64,000 nucleotides of DNA from Oceanidesulfovibrio indonesiensis (GCF_007625075.1 NZ_QMIE01000012.1:62001-126000); one strand, 5' to 3'. Shown: positions 45,747-55,529, counted from the first letter of the stretch. The notes: a model not told the origin generated them from the letters alone. Translations and numbers: made by a program.

Positions 45747-46928
45747 ATGAGAAACTACCGGGAAAACAGTCTGCTATGGCCAACGTGCGGAATTAAGCGA
45801 ACCCTCAGCATGCTGGTTCTTGCGGTATGCATGGTTCTCGGCGCTCGGCTTCTCGTACACGCTCAGGAAGTGCAGGCGCAGGAACCGGACACGTCTCCCG
45901 TTTTGCTGGCCGGACTCTGGGCGAAGAGCGGACGAGCCGCTGCTTCCATGAAGACGATGATCGAAGGCGCCGAGTGCGGGGTGCGCTTCGTCAACGAGCA
46001 CGGCGGCGTGCGCGGCAGGCCCTTGCAACTGATCGTATACGATTCCGAAAGCACGTCCGATGGCGCCGCAGACGCAGCCCTCAAGGCCATCGAAGACAAC
46101 GCCGCCGTGTTGATCGGGGCCGGCTGGAGCAGTTTCACTCTGCCGGCGGCGCGCATTGCCCAGGCGCACGGAGTCCCTTTCGTCACCAGCATGGCCACGA
46201 GCCCGGACGTGACGCTCGTGGGCGACTACATCTTCCGCATCTGCTTTTCGGACGCCCAACAGGGCAGGGTGCTGGCAGCTTTCGCCAGGAGCGAACTCGG
46301 TGCGAAACGCGCGGCGCTGCTTCGCGATTCCGAGAGCGATTACTCGAGACATCTCTCACGCAGTTTTGCACGCACGTTCGAAGAGATGGGCGGCGAAGTG
46401 GTGCTGGAGGAAACCTACCGCTATTCCAACAGCCAGTACGAGACGCTGGCGGAAGCGGCCAAGAAGGCCGATCCGGACATCCTGTTCGTGCCTGGGCATG
46501 ATGAAAGCGCCGTCATTCTGAAAAGCGCCGAGGCCCTGGGGGTCGACGCAGTGTTCCTGGGCGGGGACGGCTGGGATGTTCCGAGTTTCCGGGAAAAAGG
46601 CGGCGCATCCATCTCCAACGGCTATTACTCGACGCACTGGGAACCCGAGTTGGACAGTCCGCTCCATAAGACATTTCTGGAATACTGCGGAATGGCCGAA
46701 GTGGCTTCCGCCCTGCCGTTCGACGCCGTGCTGCTTGCTGCGGACGCGATCGAACGGGCCGGAGCGGTGGAGCATGACGCCATCCGCAAAGCCCTGGCTG
46801 CGACGAAAGGGTTCCGCGGCGTTACTGGCGATATGGATATGACGCCATGGGGTGATGCGTTCAAGCCCGTGGTGCTCAAGCGGATCGTCAACGGCGAGCA
46901 GAGCTTCGTCAGACTGTACATACCGTAG
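45747..46928 (+). CDS. periplasmic binding protein (branched-chain amino-acid type)
   Basis: A Leu/Ile/Val-binding-type substrate-binding protein (Peripla_BP_6) of 393 residues from this start. The signal peptide ends near VHAQEVQAQ, and mature VLLAGLWAKSGRAAASMKTMIEGAECG follows the family start. No permease or ATPase of this transporter class is adjacent; a hybrid histidine kinase gene follows 130 bp downstream. It could be a sensory binding protein for that kinase. An ATG at 45681 overlapping the permease stop, or one at 45810, are other possible starts. Confidence 0.8.
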   Translation: MRNYRENSLLWPTCGIKRTLSMLVLAVCMVLGARLLVHAQEVQAQEPDTSPVLLAGLWAKSGRAAASMKTMIEGAECGVRFVNEHGGVRGRPLQLIVYDSESTSDGAADAALKAIEDNAAVLIGAGWSSFTLPAARIAQAHGVPFVTSMATSPDVTLVGDYIFRICFSDAQQGRVLAAFARSELGAKRAALLRDSESDYSRHLSRSFARTFEEMGGEVVLEETYRYSNSQYETLAEAAKKADPDILFVPGHDESAVILKSAEALGVDAVFLGGDGWDVPSFREKGGASISNGYYSTHWEPELDSPLHKTFLEYCGMAEVASALPFDAVLLAADAIERAGAVEHDAIRKALAATKGFRGVTGDMDMTPWGDAFKPVVLKRIVNGEQSFVRLYIP

Positions 46929-47058
46929 CGGTCGGAGGGATGGACAATGCCGAAAACCATACCGCTGCGCGGAGTTGGCGCTCTGGTGCAGCACTGCGCA
47001 ACTGGCGATAGAGTATCAATATTCTGATGAGAGATTGCACCAAGCGGCACCGAGCACG

Positions 47059-50010
47059 ATGATCAGACGACGCCTGCGATTCAAGTTCAACTGCGCGGTC
47101 ATAGCGGTCTGCGTCGGCGTATCCGTCCTTTTCGGAGGAACCTTTCTGTACCTGGACAAGCGGTACTACAGGACCTCTCTCGAAAATGTGCAGCAGTTTC
47201 TGGAGTCGGCCGCGAAGCAGCGACGCTTCGAAATCGCCTACCTGCTTTACAGCCGCCAGGAACAAGCACTCCTGGAATCTCTGGGCGGCATCGCGGCATT
47301 CGACAATGTCCTGGGCGTTCGCGCATACGACAAGGACGGAAACGCGGCTGCCGAGATGATCGGCATGCAAGGGCTGGCCCTGCGCGAGAAGGGGGGCGCC
47401 TACGGCGGACAGGGAACCGAGCCGCTGCTGCTCCGCTCGCCGACGCTTTCGGTCGGGGATATCGAGGCGATAGACGACAACGCGGCATTCCGCCGCATGG
47501 AGATGCTTGGCGCGCCTGTGGGCAGCTATCTGTACGCCCTTCGGTCGCCCGGGACGCCTACCCAGGGCTACCTGGAAATCTTCTACGATCTTTCAGATAT
47601 CCAGCAGAACAGCCGCTGGAGCCTCCTGCTGTTGGGGCTCACGCTCGCCGCCATGGTTTTCAGTCTTGTCCTGCTGCTGAATGCATTGCTGTCCAGTCTG
47701 GTCCTTCAGCCGGTGGAGGTGCTCAGCAATGCCATGAACCGGGTGCGGGAGGGGGCCATCGGCTTGCGGGTCCAGTCCTCGTCCAAAGATGAAATCGGCG
47801 AGATGGCCGATGCGTTCAACGACATGTCGGAAAAGCTCGAGGCCAAGCAGGACTCGATCATGGTTTCGGAAGCCAAGTACCGCTCCCTGTTCGAGAACGC
47901 GGTGGAGGGACTCTTCCGGGCCACCATGGACGGACGCATTCTGAGCGCCAACCCGGCCATGGCCCGGATTCTGGGGTATCCCTCGCCGGATGCGCTTATG
48001 AGCGAGGTCCATGCCTTCGAGCATTCCTGCATCGTGGACGAGGGTCGCCGGCAGGAACTTAACGCGCAGCTGAAGTTGCACGGGTACGTGCAGGATTTCG
48101 AGCAGCGGGTGCGCCGGCGCAGTGGCGAGGTGATCTGGGTGGCGGAATCGGTACGCGTGGCGCCCGGACCGGACGGCAAGGCCTTGTTTCTGGAAGGTTC
48201 GCTTGTCGACATCACCGAGCGCAAGCGGGCCGAAGATCTGGAGCACGAAAAGATATTGGCCGAAGCGCAAAGCCGCGCCAAGAGCGAGTTCCTCGCAGCC
48301 ATGAGCCATGAAATACGTACGCCCATGAACGCGATCCTCGGCATGACGGATCTCGCAATGGCATCCGGGCTCACCCCCCGCCAGTGGGAGTACATGCAGA
48401 CGGTCAAGGATTCGGCATTCCATCTGCTCACCGTAATCAATGACATCCTCGATCTCTCGAAAATCGAGGCCGGCCGACTGGAACTGGAACCCGTGGACTT
48501 CGATCTGGAAGAACTCGTGGACGCCATCGCCAAATCCATGGCCTACCAGGCGCGCAAAAAGGGCCTGGAGCTCTACCGCTCTCTGGACATCAAGGCCCCC
48601 CGCATCCTTCAGGGCGACCCGGCAAGGCTGCGGCAGGTGCTGCTCAACCTGGTGGGCAACGCCATCAAGTTCACCGATACGGGCAGGGTCGTCATCCGGG
48701 TCAACCTCGTTACCACCCGGGGCCAGGTTCAACCCGGCCCGGGAGGCCGCTCCAGGCCCATCTGCCTGTCCTTCTCCGTACAGGATACCGGCATAGGCGT
48801 GCCACAGGACAAGCAGCAGCATATTTTCGACAGCTTCACCCAGGCCGAAGGATCCACCACATCCCGCCGGTACGGCGGCACCGGGCTCGGCCTGGCCATC
48901 TCCAGGCAGCTTGTGAACCTCATGGGCGGCGACATCTCGCTGAAAAGCGCCATAGGCAAGGGCAGCACATTCACCTTCACCGCCTGCTTCGGCGAAGGGG
49001 ATCCCGAATCCGTGCACAAGGAGGATAGTCTGCTTGCGGAATGGGGCGAACGACGCGGGGCGCTGAACATTCTGCTTGTGGAAGACAACCCCCTGAACGT
49101 GAAGGTTGCGGAACTGCACCTGAAGCGCATGGGGCACAACGTCCTCGTGGCGGATAACGGCCAGCACGCCCTGGAGATAATGCGAACCATGCCGGCCAAC
49201 GCCTTTGATATCGTGCTCATGGATCTGGAAATGCCGGTGATGGACGGTTTCGAGGCAACGAGGCAGATACGCGGTGCAGACTCCCGGCGGAGCGAACAGG
49301 ACGCCGGACCCAATCCGCACGTGCCGATCATCGCCATGACGGCCCATGCGCTCATGGACGTAAAGGAAAAGTGCCTCGATGTGGGCATGAACGATTTCGT
49401 GCCCAAACCCGTGAACTTCGCCGACCTTTCCGCGGCTATTCAGCGAGCCATCTTTCCGGATATCGAAGACGTCGCCCGGGTGGGCCGGCTGAACGAGGGC
49501 CGCCCGAAACAGCCATCGGAAGCCATGCTCTCGTTCTTCAACAAGGATAGCGCCGCACAGCCAGACGCAGAGCAGCCTGTAGTAAACGCCCCCGTCGCCC
49601 AGGATTCGGACGCACCACCGTTACGCCAGGCCCGCGAGCAACTGTCCGCCCGGCCCGAAAGCGGCGACGCGTCGCCGGTGCTGGACAAGGAAGCCGCCAT
49701 CCGCACCCTGGGCATCGATGCGGCGCTTTTCGAACCCATCTTCGAGAACTCGCTGCGTGAGGTGCGCACGCTCTACGACAGGATGCATGACGAGCTTGCC
49801 GCTGAAGATTACGATGCTATCGTTCTGAGCGCTCACACCTCCAAATCCACGGCCGCGACCATGGGGGCCATGGAGTACCGCGAGCACGCGGTTCTGGTGG
49901 AACAGGCGGCCCGAACCAGGGACGGCGACACCCTCGCGCCGCGCATCATCGCCATGGGCCAGGCCCTGGAACGCCTCGAAGCCCGCGTGGCCGGAGACTC
50001 CGAAGTTTAG
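47059..50010 (+). CDS. hybrid sensor histidine kinase/response regulator
   Basis: A 983-residue membrane protein. TM1 is at about 12-32, a periplasmic sensor region runs to about 185 and TM2 is at 191-215. HAMP spans 216-270, PAS about 275-390, HisKA the phosphorylated His417 in MSHEIRTPMNAILG, and HATPase about 520-640 (NAIKFTDTG, GTGLGLAIS). The receiver domain is about 670-790 with Asp722, and a C-terminal HPt domain has His926 in SAHTSKSTAATMGA. It is thus a three-step phosphorelay. No cognate DNA-binding regulator is adjacent. The frame is open upstream, but this ATG begins with a basic segment and the first helix. Confidence 0.93.
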   Translation: MIRRRLRFKFNCAVIAVCVGVSVLFGGTFLYLDKRYYRTSLENVQQFLESAAKQRRFEIAYLLYSRQEQALLESLGGIAAFDNVLGVRAYDKDGNAAAEMIGMQGLALREKGGAYGGQGTEPLLLRSPTLSVGDIEAIDDNAAFRRMEMLGAPVGSYLYALRSPGTPTQGYLEIFYDLSDIQQNSRWSLLLLGLTLAAMVFSLVLLLNALLSSLVLQPVEVLSNAMNRVREGAIGLRVQSSSKDEIGEMADAFNDMSEKLEAKQDSIMVSEAKYRSLFENAVEGLFRATMDGRILSANPAMARILGYPSPDALMSEVHAFEHSCIVDEGRRQELNAQLKLHGYVQDFEQRVRRRSGEVIWVAESVRVAPGPDGKALFLEGSLVDITERKRAEDLEHEKILAEAQSRAKSEFLAAMSHEIRTPMNAILGMTDLAMASGLTPRQWEYMQTVKDSAFHLLTVINDILDLSKIEAGRLELEPVDFDLEELVDAIAKSMAYQARKKGLELYRSLDIKAPRILQGDPARLRQVLLNLVGNAIKFTDTGRVVIRVNLVTTRGQVQPGPGGRSRPICLSFSVQDTGIGVPQDKQQHIFDSFTQAEGSTTSRRYGGTGLGLAISRQLVNLMGGDISLKSAIGKGSTFTFTACFGEGDPESVHKEDSLLAEWGERRGALNILLVEDNPLNVKVAELHLKRMGHNVLVADNGQHALEIMRTMPANAFDIVLMDLEMPVMDGFEATRQIRGADSRRSEQDAGPNPHVPIIAMTAHALMDVKEKCLDVGMNDFVPKPVNFADLSAAIQRAIFPDIEDVARVGRLNEGRPKQPSEAMLSFFNKDSAAQPDAEQPVVNAPVAQDSDAPPLRQAREQLSARPESGDASPVLDKEAAIRTLGIDAALFEPIFENSLREVRTLYDRMHDELAAEDYDAIVLSAHTSKSTAATMGAMEYREHAVLVEQAARTRDGDTLAPRIIAMGQALERLEARVAGDSEV

Positions 50011-50040
50011 CCGGACCGGGGGACGCCACCCCCCCGACAT

Positions 50041-50075
50041 CCCCAGCCAGGCATGATTGGTCCCCGGCTGGGGGC
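50041..50075. other. stem-loop downstream of the hybrid kinase
   Basis: CCCCAGCC pairs with GGCTGGGG across an 18-base spacer. There is no U-run, so it is only possibly a terminator for the convergent kinase and PhoH genes. Confidence 0.4.
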
Positions 50076-50117
50076 GCGAGGGGTAGAGCCCCTTCGGGTG
50101 TATGCGGGTCGAGTTTT

Positions 50118-51308
50118 CTACAACTTCGATTTAAGCACGAGGTCGGTGATGGGGCCTCGGGAGCGGTCGCCCTTGAGCACGATGTGCGCGTAGTTGCTGA
50201 AGCCCTTGAATTTGCGAACGATCCAGTTGAGCCCGTTGTTCGATTCCGAGAGGTAGGGATTGTCCACCTGGCTCGTATCTCCCAAACAGAAGCACTTGAC
50301 GCCTTCGCCCATGCGGGTGAGCAGGGCGCGGACCTCGTTGCGCGAGAGGTTCTGAGTCTCGTCCACGATGACCACAGCGTTTTCGATGTTCATGCCGCGA
50401 ATGTAGTTGAGGGGCAGGATTTCGAATTTCTTGGTGTTGTAGCGCAGCAGGTCGTCGTTGGGGTTGAGGAAGAGCTTGTTGGCCGGCCGCTGCTCGTGGA
50501 GTTTGAGCAGCAGGTCGTGGATGTACTTCACGTAGGGCTCCATCTTTTCCTTGATGTCGCCGGGCAGGTAGCCAAGCTTGGAGCCGAGCTCGATGGTGGG
50601 TTTGACGATGTAGATCTTTTCATAGAGCCGCTTTTCCAGCACGAGGTACAGGCTGGTGGCCAGGGCCAGGAAGGTCTTGCCGAAGCCGGCCTCGCTCTGC
50701 ATGGACACGATGTCGATGGTCGGATTCTGCATCAGCATGAGGGCCAGGTTCTGGTACACGCTGCGCGGCTTCACGTTCCACATGGAGACCGTGTAGTTGA
50801 TGCACTCGGCGCTGTTGGCGCCGTGGAACACGGGCTTGCCGTCCACCCAGGTGAAGGAATTTGTCAGTGGGGCCTCGCCCTCCGGCATGAACCCTGTGTA
50901 AAGCTGGGATTCCGACTCAAAAGGTTTGGAGTCGCGAAACTCTTCGCTCTTTATGTGGGCCAGGCCGGCCTGGAGCTGGAGAATGCGGTCGTTGGTTACC
51001 AGGATGGGATCCTCGATGGAGGTGCTTTTGATCTCCTTGAGGATGTAGTTGTCCACGATTTCCTCGGTAAACCGGGAGATCGAGGCGTCGTTCTGGATGA
51101 ACTGGATGGAATCGCGATGCTCCAGCAGGACGTCCACCACCTTGGCCACGATGTGGCGAATGCGCTGGTTGGTCTTCAGCTGATTGAGCTCGATGAGGAC
51201 GTGGTAGGGAATGAAGATGTTGTTTTCGTTGCCGTTCTTCAGGTTGACGATGGCTTGCGGGTTCTCGATGAGGACGTTCGTGTCGAGGACATAGTTCTTT
51301 TTGGTCAT
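50118..51308 (-). CDS. PIN-PhoH2 family ATPase
   Basis: A 396-residue fusion of an N-terminal PIN RNase domain (about 1-130; VLDTNVLI with Asp9 and EDPILVTND) and a C-terminal PhoH-type ATPase. Walker A is AGFGKT (207-212) and Walker B is VVIVDETQNL. Homologues have RNA helicase and RNase activity and are found in many bacteria with roles in RNA turnover. It is a single-gene unit. Confidence 0.92.
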   Translation of the reverse strand: MTKKNYVLDTNVLIENPQAIVNLKNGNENNIFIPYHVLIELNQLKTNQRIRHIVAKVVDVLLEHRDSIQFIQNDASISRFTEEIVDNYILKEIKSTSIEDPILVTNDRILQLQAGLAHIKSEEFRDSKPFESESQLYTGFMPEGEAPLTNSFTWVDGKPVFHGANSAECINYTVSMWNVKPRSVYQNLALMLMQNPTIDIVSMQSEAGFGKTFLALATSLYLVLEKRLYEKIYIVKPTIELGSKLGYLPGDIKEKMEPYVKYIHDLLLKLHEQRPANKLFLNPNDDLLRYNTKKFEILPLNYIRGMNIENAVVIVDETQNLSRNEVRALLTRMGEGVKCFCLGDTSQVDNPYLSESNNGLNWIVRKFKGFSNYAHIVLKGDRSRGPITDLVLKSKL

Positions 51309-51349
51309 AGCAGGTTCGCCGATGGGCTAGAGGCCATAGGGAAGGAATA

Positions 51350-51381
51350 CGCCGCGGACATGCATGATGCATCCCGCGGCG
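51350..51381. promoter_or_regulatory. palindrome upstream of phoH2
   Basis: CGCCGCGG and CCGCGGCG form an eight-pair stem around 16 bases that include two ATGCAT. It is 42-73 bp upstream of the PhoH start and might be an operator or leader stem-loop. Confidence 0.4.
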
Positions 51382-51903
51382 GGGCCGTAACCAAAACAGG
51401 AAAGCCGCGGCGGAGGCGCGGGACAGACCCGAAGAATGGGCGCCTGGAAAAAAGAGGCGGTGTGGAGTGTGCGACGGCGGCGAGCCGGGAGGCCCGTACT
51501 GGCATGGTGACGCGAAGAAGAACCATCCGTCGGCTCAGCACGCAGTGTCACCTCGGATGCAGCGGAAGGTGGTTCCGGGCTGGCGGCGTGGGCCGTGGGC
51601 AATGGAGACGGCGCCAGGGAAGTGGAAACGGGTAAGGGCTGTTGCCCTGAGGAGTCGACGTTCGGTTCGCAGCGTCATCGCGCTGTCACACTCTCAGTAC
51701 GCGCAGGGTGTCGCGGAAGCTGCCGGCCGTGGGTGAGCGGCGGACTTCCGATTCCATTGACTGCACACTACGCCGAGTGCGGTTACAAATCAATGACGCT
51801 GCCGGATACGTTGCGTGACGGCGGGCGGTTGCGGACGATAATGGGCGCGGGTTTCGCGCGGCGGGGTAGCCGGAGGGGCGTACGGCCGCGCTGGGACAGG
51901 CGA

Positions 51904-51947
51904 AGAAGAAGCCTTGAAGCCCGCCGGGGGCAAGCGGACTTCAAGGC
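51904..51947 (-). terminator. terminator of the nfnAB operon
   Basis: GCCTTGAAG and CTTCAAGGC form a perfect nine-pair stem with a 19-base loop. On the minus strand it is followed by TTCTTCTTC, a weak U-run. It lies 57 bp after the nfnB stop. Confidence 0.7.
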
Positions 51948-52003
51948 AGAAATAGTGTGCCGGATTCGCCGGCGCGGAGTCGCCTGAAGGACGAAATCTC
52001 TGG

Positions 52004-53446
52004 TTACTCGTCCATCAGCCGGCGGGCTATTTCCATGCCGGCGCGGCGTCCCGCGCCCATTGCCGAGATGACAGTGGCCGCGCCGGTGACGATGTCGCCG
52101 CCGGCAAAGACGTTGGCCATGCTCGTCTCGCCGGTGGTTTCGTCCACTTTGACGTAGCCCCATTTGTTGAGTTTCAGCTCTGGCGATGCTTCCAGAAGGA
52201 TCGGGTTGGGACTTGTGCCCACGGCGATGATCGCGAGGTCGCATTCGAGCTCGAAGCGGTCGTCTTCGATGGGAACAGGCCTGCGCCGGCCGGAGTCATC
52301 GGGTTCGCCCAACTCCATTCGCTGCAGGATGACGGACTTGAGGAAGCCCTGCTCGTTGCCCACGAACTCCAGTGGCGATGACAGGATCTGCAGCTCCACG
52401 CCTTCCTCGATGGCGTGGTCCAGTTCCTCCACGCGCGCGGGCATCTCGCCCTTGGTGCGTCGGTACACGATGGAGACGCGCTCCGCGCCCAGGCGCACGG
52501 CCGTGCGCGCCGCGTCCATGGCCACGTTGCCGGCGCCGAAAACGGCCACGTGTTTTCCCGGGTAGGTGGGGGTGTCGGCCTCCGGGAACTTGTAGGCCCG
52601 GCCCAGGTTCACGCGGGTCAGGTACTCGTTGGCCGAGAACACGCCGATGAGGTTCTCGCCCGGGATGTTGAGAAAGCGCGGCAGGCCTGCGCCCACGCCC
52701 ACGAACACGGCCTTGTAGCCGGCCTCGAACAGTTCGCTTATCTCGATGGTCTTGCCGCCCACCCAGTTGGTGAGCAGGTCCACCTGCTGCTCGCGCAGGG
52801 CGTCCACCTCCTGGGCCACGATGGACTTGGGCAGCCGGAACTCGGGGATGCCGTAGACGAGCACGCCGCCCAGTTCGTGCAGCGCCTCGAACACTGAGAC
52901 CTTGATGCCGCGCGAAGACAGGTAGCCGGCGCAGGTAAGGCTGGAGGGGCCGGAGCCGATGCACGCAACCTTGAGGTCTTCTCGGATGGGGGCGCAGGAG
53001 CGGCCCTCGCCGTTCATGTGTTCGCAGGCGGAGTTCGCCATGAAGGTGTCGGCGGTATAGCGCTCCAGCCGGCCGATGGCCACGGGCTCGCCCTTCTTGC
53101 CCAGGATGCACGCGCCCTCGCACTGGACTTCCTGCGGACAGACGCGGCCGCATACAGCGGGCAGGCTGTTCGTGGATTTGATGACCTCATAGGCGCCGGG
53201 CACGTCGTCGTGCTGCAGGCGCTCGATGAAGTCCTTGATGGGCACTTCCACGGGGCAGCCTTTCACGCAGGCCGGTTTTTTGCACTGCAGGCAGCGCTCC
53301 GCTTCGGCCAGGGCCTGTTCACGGGTGTAGCCCAGAGCGACCTCGTCGAAGTTTCCGGTGCGCTCCCGGGGCGGCTGCGTGGGCATCTCCACACGGGGAG
53401 CGATGGGCTTTTTCGGCTTCTTCGGGGCGTTGTCGCTATTGGCCAT
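52004..53446 (-). CDS. nfnB: NfnB/GltD-like subunit of the bifurcating ferredoxin:NADP oxidoreductase
   Basis: A 480-residue flavoprotein with N-terminal 4Fe-4S cysteine clusters (CLQCKKPACVKGCPVEVPI, CGRVCPQEVQCEGACIL) and two nucleotide-binding folds (GSGPSSLTCAGYL and FGAGNVAMDAAR). It has the FAD-site GGDIVTGAAT near the C-terminus. Together with NfnA it forms NfnAB, which uses reduced ferredoxin and NADH to reduce NADP by electron confurcation. Homologues are also annotated glutamate synthase small subunit, but the adjacent nfnA and absence of gltB support Nfn. It overlaps the nfnA stop by 11 bp. Confidence 0.9.
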   Translation of the reverse strand: MANSDNAPKKPKKPIAPRVEMPTQPPRERTGNFDEVALGYTREQALAEAERCLQCKKPACVKGCPVEVPIKDFIERLQHDDVPGAYEVIKSTNSLPAVCGRVCPQEVQCEGACILGKKGEPVAIGRLERYTADTFMANSACEHMNGEGRSCAPIREDLKVACIGSGPSSLTCAGYLSSRGIKVSVFEALHELGGVLVYGIPEFRLPKSIVAQEVDALREQQVDLLTNWVGGKTIEISELFEAGYKAVFVGVGAGLPRFLNIPGENLIGVFSANEYLTRVNLGRAYKFPEADTPTYPGKHVAVFGAGNVAMDAARTAVRLGAERVSIVYRRTKGEMPARVEELDHAIEEGVELQILSSPLEFVGNEQGFLKSVILQRMELGEPDDSGRRRPVPIEDDRFELECDLAIIAVGTSPNPILLEASPELKLNKWGYVKVDETTGETSMANVFAGGDIVTGAATVISAMGAGRRAGMEIARRLMDE

Positions 53447-54293
53447 GGCTCTTCTTCCACTCCTCGTACGAGATCGCTTCCTGCGGTTTGAAGGCGGTGA
53501 GGCGCTTGTTCAGTTCATTGAAATCCACCTGGAGGCCGTCGAACTCGGGGCCGTCCACGCAGGCGAATTTCGTTTCCCCGCCCACAGTGACGCGGCAGGC
53601 GCCGCACATGCCGATGCCGTCCACCATGATGGAGTTGAGGCTCACCGTGGTCTTCACGTTGAAGGGCTTTGCCACGCGGGCCACGGCCGCCATCATGGGC
53701 ACAGGACCCACGGCGACCACCTCGCCGATCTCCGAATCCTCCTCCAGCCGCTTCTGGAGGATGTCGGTGACGAAACCCTTGTGTCCGCAGCTGCCGTCGT
53801 CCGTGCAGATCTCCAGTTCGGGGCAGAAGCTTTCCAACTCGTCGCAGAAGAGCAGCAGGTTCTCGCTGCGCGCGCCTACGATGGCGACCACGCGGTTGCC
53901 GGCCATGTGGTGGCCCTTGGCGATGTGGTGCATGGCGGCGATGCCGGTGCCGCCGCCCACGCAGATGACGGTGCCGACCTTTTCTATGTGCGTCTCTTTG
54001 CCGAGCGGGCCGCAGAGGTCCAGTATGGTGTCGCCTTCGCCGAGCTGTTCGAGGGCTGCCGTGGTCTTGCCGAGCACCAGGTAGACGATGGTCACGGTGC
54101 CGGCTTCGGGGTCGGTGTCCGCGATGGTCAGCGGTATGCGTTCGCCTTCCGGCGCGATGCGCAGGATGACGAAGTTGCCGGGCCTGGCTTTGCGCGCGAT
54201 GTGCGGCGCATCGATGACGAGCTTGCTCGTCTGCCCGGGGATGAGCCGTTCCTTGGCGAGGATTCTCGCAGGGGGGGCGGATATCTCGATCAT
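53436..54293 (-). CDS. nfnA: NfnA, FAD/NAD-binding subunit with 2Fe-2S cluster
   Basis: A 285-residue protein of the dihydroorotate dehydrogenase electron-transfer (PyrK-like) family. FAD-binding RIPLTIAD and NAD-binding CVGGGTGIAAMHH are in place, and a C-terminal 2Fe-2S motif is seen in GIGMCGACRVTVGG with FACVDGPEFDG. The start at 54293 leaves out a Pro/Ser-rich upstream stretch. It is first in the nfnAB operon. In Desulfovibrio species NfnAB links NADPH, NADH and ferredoxin pools. Confidence 0.92.
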   Translation of the reverse strand: MIEISAPPARILAKERLIPGQTSKLVIDAPHIARKARPGNFVILRIAPEGERIPLTIADTDPEAGTVTIVYLVLGKTTAALEQLGEGDTILDLCGPLGKETHIEKVGTVICVGGGTGIAAMHHIAKGHHMAGNRVVAIVGARSENLLLFCDELESFCPELEICTDDGSCGHKGFVTDILQKRLEEDSEIGEVVAVGPVPMMAAVARVAKPFNVKTTVSLNSIMVDGIGMCGACRVTVGGETKFACVDGPEFDGLQVDFNELNKRLTAFKPQEAISYEEWKKSHGQ

Positions 54294-54437
54294 GTGTTCT
54301 CCCGTCCGTTGGTCTGGCGCTGTTGTACGGCCATGGCAACTCCTTGGCAACCCTGGACAACCGGAAGCTTGCAAGGAAGGAGATCTACAGTGTATCCTTA
54401 TTTGTATTGTTTGATCCGATGATTCCCAGGTATTTTT

Positions 54438-55004
54438 ATGGATGTCACCGCACCTCAAGGCTACGGCGCAGGAACCGCGATCCGCGGGTTACGGACCTAT
54501 GCCAGCCAGACCGCGTTCAGCGCCCCTTTAGCCCCGGTAGCAAAGGCTGCGCAGACCACTGCGTCATCCGGCAACGACGAGGCTGACGACCGTTCTCCTG
54601 CAGAAACGCAATCCGCCGGGACGAGCAGTTCCCGCACCCGGTCCATCGGATTCCGGCTGGGGCCGCTTGCCATCCGCTACACTACGGAAGAGCCCGAGGT
54701 CGCGCCCGGAGTCAGCTGGGACGATCTGGTCAGCGAGGCCGAACGGCTGGCCGCGTATGACGGCAAAGCCACCTACACGGCCGAGCACGAGGTGGCCGAG
54801 CTGCGCAGCTCGCTTGCCGAATCGCCCCTGGATCGCCTGGCGCGCGAGGTGGGCGAAGCTTCGTCGCAGAATCTCGTTGCGGCAGAGCAAACAGCCGCCG
54901 ATATCCCATCCGCCGCCATGCGCAGAGCAACATCCGCCTATGCAGACGCTGCTTCCCTGGCCTACCGCACCCAGCCCGGCGCGGTGTGGAGCGCCATCCT
55001 CTAG
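54438..55004 (+). CDS. protein of unknown function
   Basis: A 188-residue protein with an N-terminal low-complexity Ala/Thr/Ser-rich half, a central FRLGPLAIRYTTEE segment, then a helical, Ala-rich C-terminal half (VSWDDLVSEAERLAAYD and following). No signal peptide. CCAGG precedes the ATG by eight bases. I do not recognise it. It is not part of an evident operon. Confidence 0.55.
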   Translation: MDVTAPQGYGAGTAIRGLRTYASQTAFSAPLAPVAKAAQTTASSGNDEADDRSPAETQSAGTSSSRTRSIGFRLGPLAIRYTTEEPEVAPGVSWDDLVSEAERLAAYDGKATYTAEHEVAELRSSLAESPLDRLAREVGEASSQNLVAAEQTAADIPSAAMRRATSAYADAASLAYRTQPGAVWSAIL

Positions 55005-55160
55005 CAGGCTGTTGAAAAACGTCCGATTGCCGTGTTTCATCAAAAAGGTCTGCCCCTCACGCACAAAAGACGTACGCTCGCTCTGACCATTTTCTCGCCG
55101 TCCACGCGGAATTTCTGAAAAAGCCTGCGTGAGTGACTTTTCAGCGGCCACCCAGCAGAA
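55004..55160. repeat. dispersed repeat, copy 2 (diverged relative at 22860)
   Basis: Starts with GCAGGCTGTTGAAAAACG, then TCCGATTGC, and ends near GAAAAAGCCTGCGTGAGTGA. Its ends are imperfect inverted repeats. A short fragment, GAGCAGGCTGTTGAAA, also occurs at 60519-60534 after recA. The 125-bp inverted-repeat element (55169) follows within 10 bp. Confidence 0.65.
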
Positions 55161-55168
55161 TTGCGACA

Positions 55169-55294
55169 TATTACTTGGAGCAGAAAATTCTTGCATTTTC
55201 GCGCCCCAGTTATGAGAACGGCCACGCTCCAGGCGGGGCCACGCGGCGAACGCCGCGGGAGCAAGATGTCTTGAACTTCTTGCTCCTAGTAATA
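55169..55294. repeat. 126-bp element with terminal inverted repeats, copy B
   Basis: The left end TATTACTTGGAGCA and right end TGCTCCTAGTAATA are inverted copies with one mismatch. It is about 90% identical to copy A at 12434 and in the same orientation. The internal hairpin GGGAGCAAGA...TTCTTGCTCC is kept although the loop differs in length by one base. Confidence 0.85.
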
Positions 55295-55457
55295 GATTTC
55301 CTTTTCAGAAAAGCGTGTTATGCCGACGTCCTGCCTGCGCGGGACAACAGTATTGTCAACATAGTGGCCGCTCGTGCGTTTTGTATGAGTGCCAGAGGCC
55401 GATGGAGCCGACCCCTCCGACCCGTGAAGATACCCGGCAAGCGGCGGCTGGCGGGGG

Positions 55458-55488
55458 TTTACATTTGCGCTGTTTTCTCGTTTACAAT
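55458..55488 (+). promoter_or_regulatory. possible promoter of the aldolase gene
   Basis: TTTACA (55458-55463) and TACAAT (55483-55488) are separated by 19 bp, one or two more than ideal. It is about 40 bp before the aldolase ATG at 55530. Confidence 0.45.
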
Positions 55489-55529
55489 GGGCAGCATTCA
55501 CGGCAAAAAATGATAGGAGAGGAGAAAAT

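Larger units (their letters stand above)
51309..52003. other. 695-bp non-coding region
   Basis: No gene is supported. It holds a palindrome near the PhoH start (51350-51381) and a terminator of nfnB (51904-51947). The rest is GC-rich with overlapping chance frames. No promoter is obvious. Confidence 0.6.
55005..55529. other. 525-bp non-coding region dominated by repeats
   Basis: Two repeat elements occupy about 55004-55294. The rest (55295-55529) contains a possible promoter for the aldolase gene (55458-55488). No gene is seen. Confidence 0.7.
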
